Source: Membranipora membranacea
Taxonomy: Eukaryota; Bryozoa; Gymnolaemata; Cheilostomatida; Membraniporidae
Assembly: GCA_914767715.1 (NCBI GenBank)
Contig: OU612066.1
Coordinates: 35,374,283 to 35,438,282 of the forward strand
Length of the DNA: 64,000 nt
Direction of reading: 5' to 3'
This document shows positions 1 through 9,473 of this stretch, piece after piece (position 1 is the first letter of the stretch; each line of letters opens with the position of its first letter). The notes below the pieces were generated by a model. It saw only the letters and a program-made list of their open reading frames with translations, was not told where the DNA came from and ran no database searches. The position numbers and the translations under genes are program-made.

Positions 1-47
1 GTAATACAACTAACAGTCAGAAAAATATAGCGTGGCTTGAACTCTTT

Positions 48-317
48 TGGTTACATATTTTGGCATTATGGCAATGGTATTTTGGGATTTGGTATGTTGT
101 CTCATATGGTATTATGTCCAATCCGGCGTTATATCCACTGGTATTTTGACACTACTGGCGTTTTGTACGACTGGTATTTTGGCATTGGTATAGTGTGCAG
201 TGGTGTTATCACCTATGGTATTATGGCCATGGCATTATGGCTATGACATTATGTCACTGGCATTTTGTCCCAATGGCATTTTGACCCAATGTCATTTTGA
301 CCATGGCATTATGGCCA
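48..317. repeat. Degenerate AT-rich minisatellite
   Basis: Short imperfect units built around TGGCATTATGGC, TGGTATTTTG and TGGCATTTTGACCCA follow one another for about 270 bp, with a spacing of roughly 14-20 bp. The units diverge from each other, so the array looks old. It happens to be open in one frame (37-246), but the resulting peptide is only translated repeat and is not a gene. Confidence 0.75.
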
Positions 318-1048
318 GGTACCTGAGTCTAAATACAGGATTAAATATTGGAAAATAATGCGCTACTAAATTTCTCTACAGTTTGAAACTGCAGCAGATA
401 TGCCCTGTGGCTCTTGTCGATATCAGGCTGAATAACTACCCATGTGTGATTATATCCTTACTCTGAGATTATAAATGGTGACCTGCACAAAATGACAATA
501 AGAATTAAAGTTTCTGTATACTTTTATAACGACAATTTAGTCATAATGCAGGAATTGTAGACCTGTCTGCCTTAAATTTGTTATTTATGGCCAAGCATCA
601 AGACATAATTATGCACTTGATAGGACTTTCAAGGCCACCTATTTGTCAACATACAGGCAATTTCTAAAATATGATTACAGAGTAAGACATATTAGTCTAT
701 CATGGTGTTATTTAAACAGCCTATCAGGATGGCCAGTGCCAGTACGCAACCAAATTTCTGTTGTACCTAAAGATAATTACGATTGTAGTTAATTATGGCA
801 TCCAAACAAAAACAAAATGATAGTTTATAATAATAATTATAGTTGACATCAACTGTCAGGGGGCAGCTTGGGTCCAATTTGCCGGGAGGTAAAGATTATG
901 GTAACCCTAAACAGCAATTACTGTCCCCATAATTCTCCAAGATATTTTGGTATTTATAAGAAAAAGCTCATGAGAAATTTCATACCATTCAAGCAGATAC
1001 CTACTACCTACAGACAAGCATAGCAATAACAGATTATCTAACGACAAG
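318..1048. other. Non-coding, upstream of the repeat-protein gene
   Basis: AT-rich sequence with stops in all frames. It holds no recognisable gene or RNA and presumably includes the promoter and 5' UTR of the gene starting at 1049. Confidence 0.5.
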
Positions 1049-3322
1049 ATGTATCGTGTCAGAGCATGTGTAGTAAACGTCCTGTTGCTGGTCATCGCTG
1101 ACGGTATATCAGCGGGTAAGGGTAGAGATGAGACTTTTGAGTTATTGGAGACTTGTACTAACTATTATAATGAACTGGTGGATGTGGTCAACGTCACCTT
1201 GCTGACATACCCATGTGCTGAGACGGCCTTCAGCGTACTGGAAGGTGAAGGAGAACTGGACTCTGCTAAACGAAGAATCAACGACTCATCCAGGTGTACT
1301 GACAGGTAAGGAACTTTTCTCACATTGAATATGGATCAGAATTGAGTAATGCACATCCCTATATCATTTTACGAGCAGAAACTTGTGTTTAGGATTGAGG
1401 ACCTGGCGATCTCTACAATATACACCTGATGAATGTGTCCTGCGTCAATGTTTTGATTATATTAATGAACAGAACATAATTTTCCAGGTGTCCAGGGAAA
1501 CCATGTCGTGGAACAACCATCAGCCTGCAATCAAAACTGAATAGCGCAACATCGGTCAAAGAATTCCTAGATGGTAAGTTGAGGGACAAAGGCGGGTTGA
1601 AGATATAGCACTATATTAAAGGGTTGCGATAAAATCTTCCTCTTTGTTTTGCTCTTCCCACTTTCCTTATTCCTTTCTGCCAATAATACACGGATTACGA
1701 CACCCAGCATGATACAGCAGAAATGAATACTAAGACTTGGGGCAGGTCATGTATTCCAGCATTGAATTGAATAGGTTCGATCATGTTAAAAATTTTGGAA
1801 TATTATTACGTTTCTGTAGACACGATAAACAGTAACTATGAGTCAATGCAAAGGCTTGTTACTGTGAATGTTTGCGCAGCCAAAACAAAGATGGGATTTG
1901 GACATCACAAAATTGCCATGAGCAAATACATTATGAAGCATACAGGCAACAGTATGTGGGACATTCTACAAACTGGGACATCTTGTAAATCTAGTGTTTC
2001 AGAAATCAAGCCAATATGTCGTAATGTTAATGTAGCATCAAAAGCTTAACTCGGAAAGGGCGTGGCGACAAATCTATGTCATCAAGACAAGTGTCTCTAA
2101 ACTCTCCCTAGACAAGAAAGCCGGTAAAAAATGAAAACTGAAAACTTAACATTATAGGGTCAAAGCAATGACATGAATCATGTACCCTTATTATTCTCGT
2201 GCTAATGTCTATTTACATGTGAAAATCTATAAAGTAAATGAAAGGTTAATTGCAAGTGTTAGAAATTGTTTGTTTTTTCGGCCAGTGGTAGTTTACTGTG
2301 TCAAAATCCTATCACATCCAAATACGAATATTTAATATTTTACAGATTTGGGCTGCAGTTCTTTCAGCACAACACCTCAATCTGAAACAACACCTCAATC
2401 TGAAACAACACCTCAATCTGAAACAACACCAGAATCTGAAACAACACCTCAATCTGAAACAACACCTCAATCTGAAGCAACACCAGAATCTGAAACAACA
2501 CCTCAATCTGAAACAACACCTCAATCTGAAACAACTCCTCAACCTGAAACAACACCAGAATCTGAAACAACACCTCAATCTGAAACAACACCTCAATCTG
2601 AAACAACACCAGAATCTGAAACAACACCAGAATCTGAAACAACACCTCAATCTGAAACAACACCTCAATCTGAAACAACACCAGAATCTGAAACAACACC
2701 TCAATCTGAAACAACACCAGAATCTGAAACAACACCTCAATCTGAAACAACACCTCAATCTGAAACAACACCAGAATCTGAAACAACACCTCAATCTGAA
2801 ACAACACCAGAATCTGAAACAACACCTCAATCTGAAACAACACCTCAATCTGAAACAACACCTCAATCTGAAACAACACCAGAATCTGAAACAACACCTC
2901 AATCTGAAACAACACCTCAATCTGAAACAACACCAGAATCTGAAACAACACCAGAATCTGAAACAACACCTCAATCTGAAACAACACCTCAATCTGAAAC
3001 AACACCAGAATCTGAAACAACATCTCAATCTGAAACAACACCAGAATCTGAAACAACACCTCAATCTGAAACAACACCTCAATCTGAAACAACACCAGAA
3101 TCTGAAACAACACCTCAATCTGAAACAACACCAGAATCTGAAACAACACCAGAATCTGAAACAACACCTCAATCTGAAACAACACCAGAATCTGAAACAA
3201 CACCTCAATCTAAAACAACACCAGAATCTGAAACAACCACTGTATCTGAAACAACACCAGAATCTGAAACAACACCTGAATCTGAAACAACACCTCAATC
3301 TGAAACAACACCTGAAGGCTGA
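1049..3322 (+). CDS. Secreted Thr/Pro/Ser/Glu hexapeptide-repeat (mucin-like) protein
   Basis: Three-exon model: 1049-1305, 1488-1573 and 2346-3322, with matching phases (AG|G, then G|AT) and clean GT/AG sites. Exon 1 starts with a hydrophobic stretch (VVNVLLLVIADG) typical of a signal peptide, followed by a Cys-containing region (C at CTNYY, YPC, SRC). Exon 2 adds RCPGKPC. Exon 3 is almost entirely 53 copies of a six-residue unit, TTPQSE or TTPESE, encoded by an 18-bp tandem repeat. Dense Thr/Ser next to Pro is the classic substrate for mucin-type O-glycosylation, so an extracellular, extended, acidic stalk or mucus/matrix role is inferred. I recognise no named family. The chosen frame is the one that joins in phase to exons 1-2; other frames of the repeat are also open. 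The reading frame closes at TGA 3320-3322 after a 7-nt insertion; without it the repeats would read on to a stop at 3390-3392. Confidence 0.72.
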
Positions 3323-3370
3323 ATCTGAAACAACACCAGAATCTGAAACAACACCTGAATCCGAATCTAC
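2369..3370 (+). repeat. 18-bp coding tandem repeat, about 53-55 copies
   Basis: The unit is ACAACACC(TCA/AGA)ATCTGAA, in two main variants (Gln or Glu codon). Counting from 2369, the variant order of units 8-25 (2495-2818) is repeated exactly by units 26-43 (2819-3142). I see only about three base differences between the two 324-bp blocks, at units 10 and 37. The array therefore has a higher-order period of 18 units, and a recent block duplication is the simplest explanation. The unit lacks stop codons in two forward and two reverse frames. Confidence 0.95.
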
Positions 3371-4948
3371 GACTATGTTATATGTTTTCTGAAATCTTTT
3401 TATTTTAGTATAAGAATTAAAATATCAAAGGAATAAATCTCATAAATCATACTTCCACAGTTCACTTACATAGTGACTCTTTCAACAGAAATCATCGTCT
3501 TCATCTGTCATGTGATTACAACAGAGAGGGTGGGATACCTCCCCCCTCCCACCAGATAGGGTGGGATACCTACCCCACCTCTCGGGTGTAACCATGATTA
3601 CCCGAGTAATTTTGTGTTATCTTCACAAAATCTTAACATATTTATATTTCCAGATCTATGCAATATTTGATCATTTTTAAAGTGTTTTTGGAGCCGCTGG
3701 TAACTGAATTCTTGTGAAATTTTTGTGGGGAATAATATAAGACGTGTTTCCAGAGAAAAAAGGTATGTGGGCTGTAGTTATAGGGATGGATGAACCAAAA
3801 AGGTTATTATCAATTCTCAACACTATATGCAATGCATGCATCTTCAGGAATAACGAATAACCCTTCCATATAAATAATGGAATCTTGAATCATATTGCTA
3901 GGCTTTATACTGTTTGTGTGCAGATCTGATCTGAATATTAATTAATGTCACCAAGAAGTGTCCATAGAGATTAACACATGACTATAGGCATATTTCCACC
4001 ACATTAGGCGCTTGCCAATACAAATATAGTCCAAATATCTCGGTTTAGCAAATATTATGAATATCATGTCAGCCTTAGTCAAGGGCAGGGATATCATGCT
4101 TAATAAACGTGCTGCCTCATGTGACTTGCAGACGTTAGTTAACTAAGGTACAGCATCTTGGGGTGATTTCGCATGTCAAGTCAAGGGCTATGTGAGTCAC
4201 AATCCAATTTGAAATTTCTCTCCCGTTGAGATATGGCGAGTAATTCATCTTCAGTTGGTCCCTTTTTTGCCCTGATTTGATTTTTATTTTCGTCCAAAAT
4301 TAAAAAAGTAAAATTGGAAAATTCATGTCTTTTAACATAACAAGGCATTTACATTGTAATGATTATCATATAGATCTGTGCACGTTGTTGATATCAGCAG
4401 CTTATTACATGTCTCGACCTATCTTGTATCATCCAATGAGGCTGTCTGGAGCACTAAAATTAGAATTATTAAATTTATCACATATTATGGAAAATATAGT
4501 TTAATTAAAAGGGTTTGAACTGCTGCGCATGAGAATTTGTGACAGTCCATTAATAAACATGGCCATGCTGTCATCTAGCCCAAGAGAACAATAACGAGAA
4601 ACGTAATGGTTGATTTTAAGGTGCATTTGGGACTGAAATGTCACTATCTTTGAAGCAGCTACATAAAATCTGTAAAACTCTACTGTCAACAATATACAAA
4701 TTGGCCCAGCACTTCACATGGTCAGTTTGCCAGGACATGCTGCTCTCCATTATGTTAGGAGCTTTCCTTATGTTTGCATCCCAAGGAAGAATAACACTAA
4801 GAACTAGTCTGTCTGGTTGACAAGCTTTGCCTTGGGGGAGGGGAGAACCCCCTAACAACAACTAAGCTTGTCAAGACAGGCTAGATGGTCCTTGGACGGC
4901 ACAATCCCGTATTTTACCCAAAAGTCACATCTGTAATACTCTCATTGC
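3323..4948. other. Intergenic, 3' flank of the repeat gene
   Basis: An AATAAA at 3432-3437 is a plausible polyadenylation signal for the repeat-protein gene. A local duplication containing GGGTGGGATACCT lies at 3528-3575. No gene is visible; the hairpin element at 4804-4884 is listed separately. Confidence 0.5.
4804..4884. repeat. Short hairpin (MITE-like) element, copy 1
   Basis: Inverted arms CTAGTCTGTCTGGTTGACAA.. and AAGCTTGTCAAGACAGGCTAG enclose a roughly 36-base interior containing GGGGAGAACCCCC. A related hairpin with the shared end AAGCTTGTCAAGACAGGC lies at 28101-28182. When one interior is reverse-complemented the two also resemble each other (GTTGTT...GTTCTCC). They are probably two members of a dispersed miniature repeat family. 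Confidence 0.6.
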
Positions 4949-6415
4949 TTACCAAGGATTGCTGAACTTGCAGCAGTAGAATTGGGCATCATTGAGACCA
5001 TAGTCATCTCCAAATCCCTGAGGGAACTCTACTTGTGTTCGTATCGCACAGATATAGCTGCCCAGAGGACAGTTCTCTTCATAACTCCAGTCTCCAAATC
5101 CCCGACCGTGTCCATCTAGTAACCGCTTGTATGGGGTGTCAGGGGATCGGCATACAAAATCATAATCGCTGACTATGAACAAAAACAGATTAGTGTCATT
5201 CCCAGATTGTTGTTGAAAAGTGGTACAAAATGGGTAAAAGCTATTGTTGATGTTGTTTAAGATAGTCGCTATAATTGGAAAGTCACAAAAGAATATTTTG
5301 ACTTTTCTATGGAAATCCGCCACGCCTTAATGACCATAAATATTGTCCAGACTTTTTTTAACCGATATAGAGGTAGGTAGAGAGGGGGGAGCGTCATTAA
5401 TTGACCTCTGTGCATCATAACAAAATCCTTTACATTCCGGCAGCAGGGATTAGTCTATTGATCAGTTCCAAGAAATCGGATTAATCTCTATACACATATA
5501 AGTTGTGGAAGTGTAAGCGTAAGCAAAGGTATGTCTGTTCTTTCTGTCACATAAGCTTTTCCATTGGAAAATCAAGCTGTAATTGAATACACTCATACTA
5601 AGGAGATTAACAAACACACTTGACATCACATTGCGTAAATCAAAATTGCAAAAATCATCATCAAAGCTCGGGAAGCTTAACATCTCTGACCTGCTGAGTC
5701 ATCTAGCATGCCCTGATATTTCTCTGATCTGACGGAAGCTCCTGACAGATAATAACTAGTAGGACATGATTTGGTTCTGCCCCACTCTCCGGAGTCGCCG
5801 ATATAGGACTCAATACTCTCCTCAGGTTGGCCAGTCTCACATGGTGACCTGACAAACACAACAGATGGGTACAAGTGTTCTAAATGAGGTAATAACACAA
5901 CATGTCTATTTATCAAATTAATCCAATTGTCAATCGCTAACCGGACCTGAAACTGTAGATTGTTGGGGACCAACATCTAAATTTTCCTGTCTGAATATAT
6001 TATGTGTTCAACATCTGAGCATGGTTTGATCTGACAATATCCCATAGGTAACAAGTACATTCACACTAGCCTGAACTGATAGTAAACACACGCAGCAAAT
6101 TCAATTCTCCTAGATTTAAAATACAATACAATATTTATGAAATTCATTCAATATCATACCATACCTACAGTCTAGCTTCACAGCATTAAGTGTTGAGTCA
6201 TCTCCAAACTTTCCCTGGGGTTCCTCAAACTTCAGAGAGAATGCATATGCATACGTGCCTGCAGGACACCAGTCAACAAACCCCCACGTCCCCACATTTG
6301 TGTATGTGTACGGTTGTATGGTCTTAGTGTAGTCCGGTCTCCGGCCAGTGCATTTTGTAGCTAATATCGCAAAAATCATCAAAATATCTGCTAAATGTGA
6401 CCTCATCATGATCAC
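4949..6415 (-). CDS. VMO1-like secreted protein (vitelline membrane outer layer 1 fold)
   Basis: Three exons on the minus strand: 6415-6165, 5848-5691 and 5172-4949, joining in phase to 210 aa, close to the roughly 200 aa of vertebrate VMO1. The N-terminus is a signal peptide (LADILMIFAILATKCTG). Three internal repeats of the beta-prism follow, each with the family signature W-G-x-W/F ... C-P-x-G-x-Y ... GDD: WGFVDWCPAGTYAYAF with GKFGDDSTLNAVKLDC in exon 1, WGRTKSCPTSYYLSG in exon 2, and FGDWSYEENCPLGSY with GFGDDYGLNDAQFYCC in exon 3. In birds VMO1 is an egg envelope protein; in other animals the role is little known, and an extracellular structural or binding role is inferred. One repeat per exon suggests growth by exon duplication. 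Two further in-frame Met codons (residues 3 and 4) make the exact start uncertain. The stop follows the last Cys pair by six residues. Confidence 0.9.
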
Positions 6416-6796
6416 GTGAGATATCAGAGGTGAGAACTAACCATCCTATTAACAAGAATAACCTCTTAAATAGATCCTGGTTAATATTCAGGAACAAATT
6501 TATCACATTGTCCGAATGTTCAAATCAAGATTACTCGCATTACGTTCTACTTATACTGTGAATTCTTGCAGCTGCTTCTGGGTATCCGACCTTATCCCCC
6601 ACCTTATCATAAATTCTCATTACTGATGATTTATTCGGTGAGACAACAGGCCATGATCAGACAACTCTATAAATTCAATAGACGCAATGTACATAAAAAA
6701 TTTCATTTGTGATGGCAAAAACTGATACGTGAACATAATGCATCTAGCTCAGATAAGACAAGCTTAGATAGATACACCTGATATTAAACTGATCAC
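6416..6796. promoter_or_regulatory. Divergent spacer between VMO1-like and Arg/Ser-rich genes
   Basis: 381 bp separate the start codons of two divergently transcribed genes, so both promoters must lie here or in 5' UTR introns. I see no clear TATA box or repeat. Confidence 0.35.
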
Positions 6797-7791
6797 ATGT
6801 CACGACGAAGGTCAAGGACATCATCAAGAAAACGCCGATCTACCTCGAGAAATAACAGATCTAGAACCAGATCCTCCTCTACAAGGAGGAGATACCCACA
6901 AGGTACTACTTAATCACTCTCTAAGTCCTGCTTACCAGCAAGTGGTGAAACTAGCGTCCAACACCTTTAACAGGAAATGATTATCGAATTGTGGGGTCAT
7001 ACCTGTTACCTGGAGCATTATTTAAGATAATAAAATGGGCAGACGGGCAGAAGGAAGAGTGGCACCATTTCAAAGTGTCACAATGCTAAGCTGAAAGTAA
7101 GGATATAGGCGAAAGAACTTGTGGTATGCAAAGCTAAATCAATCCTGTTACCTTTGGCTAATTCGATACTTTTCAGTCTACCATTTCTTTACAGAAAGAT
7201 CACCATACAGCTCTTATAGAGTGCAGACAGGACCAGACTATCAACAGGAACAAGAGCAATGCTGTTATGAACCTTGCTGCCATCGTTCAATGCATCTGAA
7301 AAAGGCACAGAGGTCTAACAGTTACACAACCCAACTGGTCAAATGTCAGAAAACCAGATGTGATGATGGGACAACAAGGACCATCTGCAGATACTGTACG
7401 AGACAAGAATGTCCACCACAGCCATGTCGACCACCGCAGCCATGTCGACCACCACGTGTTAAAAAATATGTCTGTGAGTAAATCAAAACAGGTCAAAATC
7501 TTAAAACTATTTATTGCAAAATGTAAAAGTCTGCAATCCTAAGCCAAGTTTCTACATATCGGCAAGATTGATGATTCAGACAGGGTGACATAACTCCAAT
7601 TAATTTAATCAGCATAATATTTTAGACTTGTGTGCAACACTGTCAGATGTTAACTGTAAGATAATTTCTCATCAGGCACCTGTTGTGAGATAAAGTGTAT
7701 GCGTTGTACAGCTTGTATCACCTGTACATACTGCTGCCCACAGCGCTCACCTTCACCTGTCAGAAGACGAACAACAACCATCACGCAATAG
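6797..7791 (+). CDS. Small Arg/Ser-rich and Cys-rich protein, unknown family
   Basis: Exons 6797-6902, 7195-7473 and 7676-7791 join in phase (G|AA, T|GC) to 166 aa. The first 35 residues are almost purely Arg, Ser, Thr and Lys (MSRRRSRTSSRKRRSTS...), like protamines or SR segments. The middle is Cys-rich (QCCYEPCC, CQKTRCDDG, CRYCTRQEC) and carries a short tandem repeat PPQPCRPPQPCRPP. The C-terminal exon is denser still in Cys (CTCCEIKC, CMRCTACITCTYCC) and ends with an Arg-rich tail (SPSPVRRRTTTITQ). There is no signal peptide or membrane segment. The composition suggests a nucleic-acid-condensing or disulfide-cross-linked structural protein, for example of sperm, but this is inference only. 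It lies between other small plus-strand genes. The AG-GT splice sites and preserved phase over two introns are the main support. Confidence 0.6.
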
Positions 7792-8202
7792 TGAGTTGTC
7801 CAAGATATAAAGTCCTTATGATGTCACACATCCACTCCTCTGTCAGCTAGCTCATGACTGTTACTAGCCCTTTGACTTGGTTGAAACGGCTTGATAGCAA
7901 ATATCCAAATTCATTAGGCATTTTATTAAAAGTGAAAATACACCTCTCTGAAACTCTGTGACAGTTGTGAGGTTAAAGGGAGTGCACACAGTCACTTTTA
8001 CCATAGTCTTATTAGCGATGTTTGGAAGTGAAGTAAGTCAGTTATTCTAGTGTAAGTAATTAAAAAGTCTGGCTCCCAAATCTTTCTATACCAATAGTTT
8101 TTTTGCATTTTCCCAATCAGTTATCCAACAACTAGCGTGTTGCTGTTGAGCTTTACACTTAGTTAGTTATTCCATGCACTTGGGCGATTCTCTATCCAGC
8201 AC
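7792..8202. other. Intergenic between two small plus-strand genes
   Basis: 411 bp of AT-rich sequence without a recognisable gene. It presumably holds the 3' UTR of the Arg/Ser-rich gene and the promoter of the membrane-protein gene. Confidence 0.4.
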
Positions 8203-8738
8203 ATGGACCCGATATATCTACAAAACGCCAACAGAGAAAATTTAAATTACGGGGACTACCTTTTCATCTTCAATGATTCAATGGTACAGAACTATTTCAG
8301 TGCGGGTGATTCCTCCTGTTCTCTCACAGAGACATGTGAGGCTGACACGACGTCCCCAGAGTGCTTCGAAGTTTACGACAGGCAGGGAACCAATAATCTA
8401 ACTATTCTAATTTTCTCAATTCTCGTCATAGGTAAGTTTCGTAAAATATGTACCATGAATGTTTTTGGAGAAAAATGGTGTTGATAAAAAAATTGAACAG
8501 AAATTTAACGGCAAGACAAACTCACAGTAACCACAAAAATAGACTCGTTTCTATTATGTACTCCAAACTTCCGCCAATAACTATCTAAATAGGCGACTGG
8601 TTCATTTTGCACAAGTAAACAGAGCTATTTATTTTTGTTGTTGCAGTCATTTGGGTGGCCTGGTACACCAACTATGACCTCATAGTGGGGTTGTATAAGA
8701 CTAGGAAGTCTTACTTACCTTACAGACGCTGGACCTAA
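8203..8738 (+). CDS. Small single-pass membrane protein, unknown family
   Basis: Two exons, 8203-8431 and 8647-8738, with GTAAGT donor and TTGTTGTTGCAG acceptor, join through a split Val codon (G|TC) to 106 aa. The first 60 or so residues are polar and acidic with four Cys (SSCSLTETCEADTTSPEC). A hydrophobic segment of about 22 residues follows (NLTILIFSILVIVIWVAWY), then a short basic tail (KTRKSYLPYRRWT). Lacking an obvious signal peptide, it is likely a type III single-pass protein with the N-terminus outside and the basic tail in the cytosol, following the positive-inside rule. The splice falls inside the membrane segment and rebuilds it, which supports the model. No family recognised. 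Confidence 0.58.
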
Positions 8739-8871
8739 CGGCCCAGCAGCAGCGACAGCAGCAGACAATGACGCTCAATTATCACTGTGTTTGTAGCCTG
8801 TTTCCTAGCGTGGATTGTGAGACCAGATCAGCTAAACATTATATCAAACTATCGCAAATCACTCCTTAAAC

Positions 8872-9027
8872 ATGCCTAAGCTCACCAAGAAGCAGATAGC
8901 CCGACGAATTAGGCTGAGAGAGCGGTCTTACATGTATATGTACAGGAGTAAAACTGAGATCTCATTTCATTTGGAATGGCAACTACAGAGTGATTGTTCC
9001 ACTATCATTTGTTTTCAATGTAGATGA
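8872..9027 (+). CDS. Tiny basic ORF (51 aa), possibly a second cistron
   Basis: ATG in a fair context (AAACATGCC) opens 51 codons. The start is strongly basic (MPKLTKKQIARRIRLRERS) and the end polar. It begins 133 nt after the stop of the small membrane-protein gene, on the same strand, and an AATAAA follows at 9052-9057. It could be a second reading frame on the same transcript, a separate small gene, or chance. I see no domain. Confidence 0.3.
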   Translation: MPKLTKKQIARRIRLRERSYMYMYRSKTEISFHLEWQLQSDCSTIICFQCR

Positions 9028-9051
9028 GTTTTTAATTTTATTATTGTATTA

Positions 9052-9057
9052 AATAAA
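9052..9057 (+). terminator. Polyadenylation signal AATAAA
   Basis: AATAAA in AT-rich sequence 314 nt after the stop of the small membrane-protein gene and 25 nt after the tiny basic ORF. It probably ends that transcript before the convergent MIB1 gene. Confidence 0.5.
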
Positions 9058-9473
9058 AGTGTAAGCTTATCACATAAAATGTGGCATGATACTGATTATA
9101 TAGATAAAATAAATCTCATTTTGGTATCACAATTCCCTAATGGCATCTTCTATTTCACACAATTTCTTTTAGTGAAAGTGTACTCAGATTCAATATCAAC
9201 TGGCCTCGGCCGCATTTTTTTGCAGATTTTAAAGTTTAGGCAGTATCCTGTAAGCCTGGCGATAAAGTTTAAGAGCCATAATATTTCTAGGCATGCAGTA
9301 TAAAGTTATATTACGGTAGCATAATTAGAGAAGCCATTGTTCCACCATTGAACAAAATTCAAGAAATGTGTCAGAAAATGTCAGATATGATGATATTTCT
9401 CTGAATGTACCCTCCAATATCAAGCCTGTTACCACTGCACAGTTCAACCAAACGATGACATCACCTACCATGA

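Noticed and set aside
37-246. 69-codon frame at the left edge
   Set aside because: Translated degenerate minisatellite without splice or start context.
2312-3298. Long minus-strand frames through the 18-bp repeat (CCFRFW and VLFQIE repeats)
   Set aside because: They exist only because the repeat unit lacks stops in those frames. The forward TTPQSE frame joins in phase to two upstream exons with a signal peptide.
2346-3322. CRISPR-like regular array
   Set aside because: Units are directly adjacent with no spacers, the context is a spliced eukaryotic gene, and the unit is coding.
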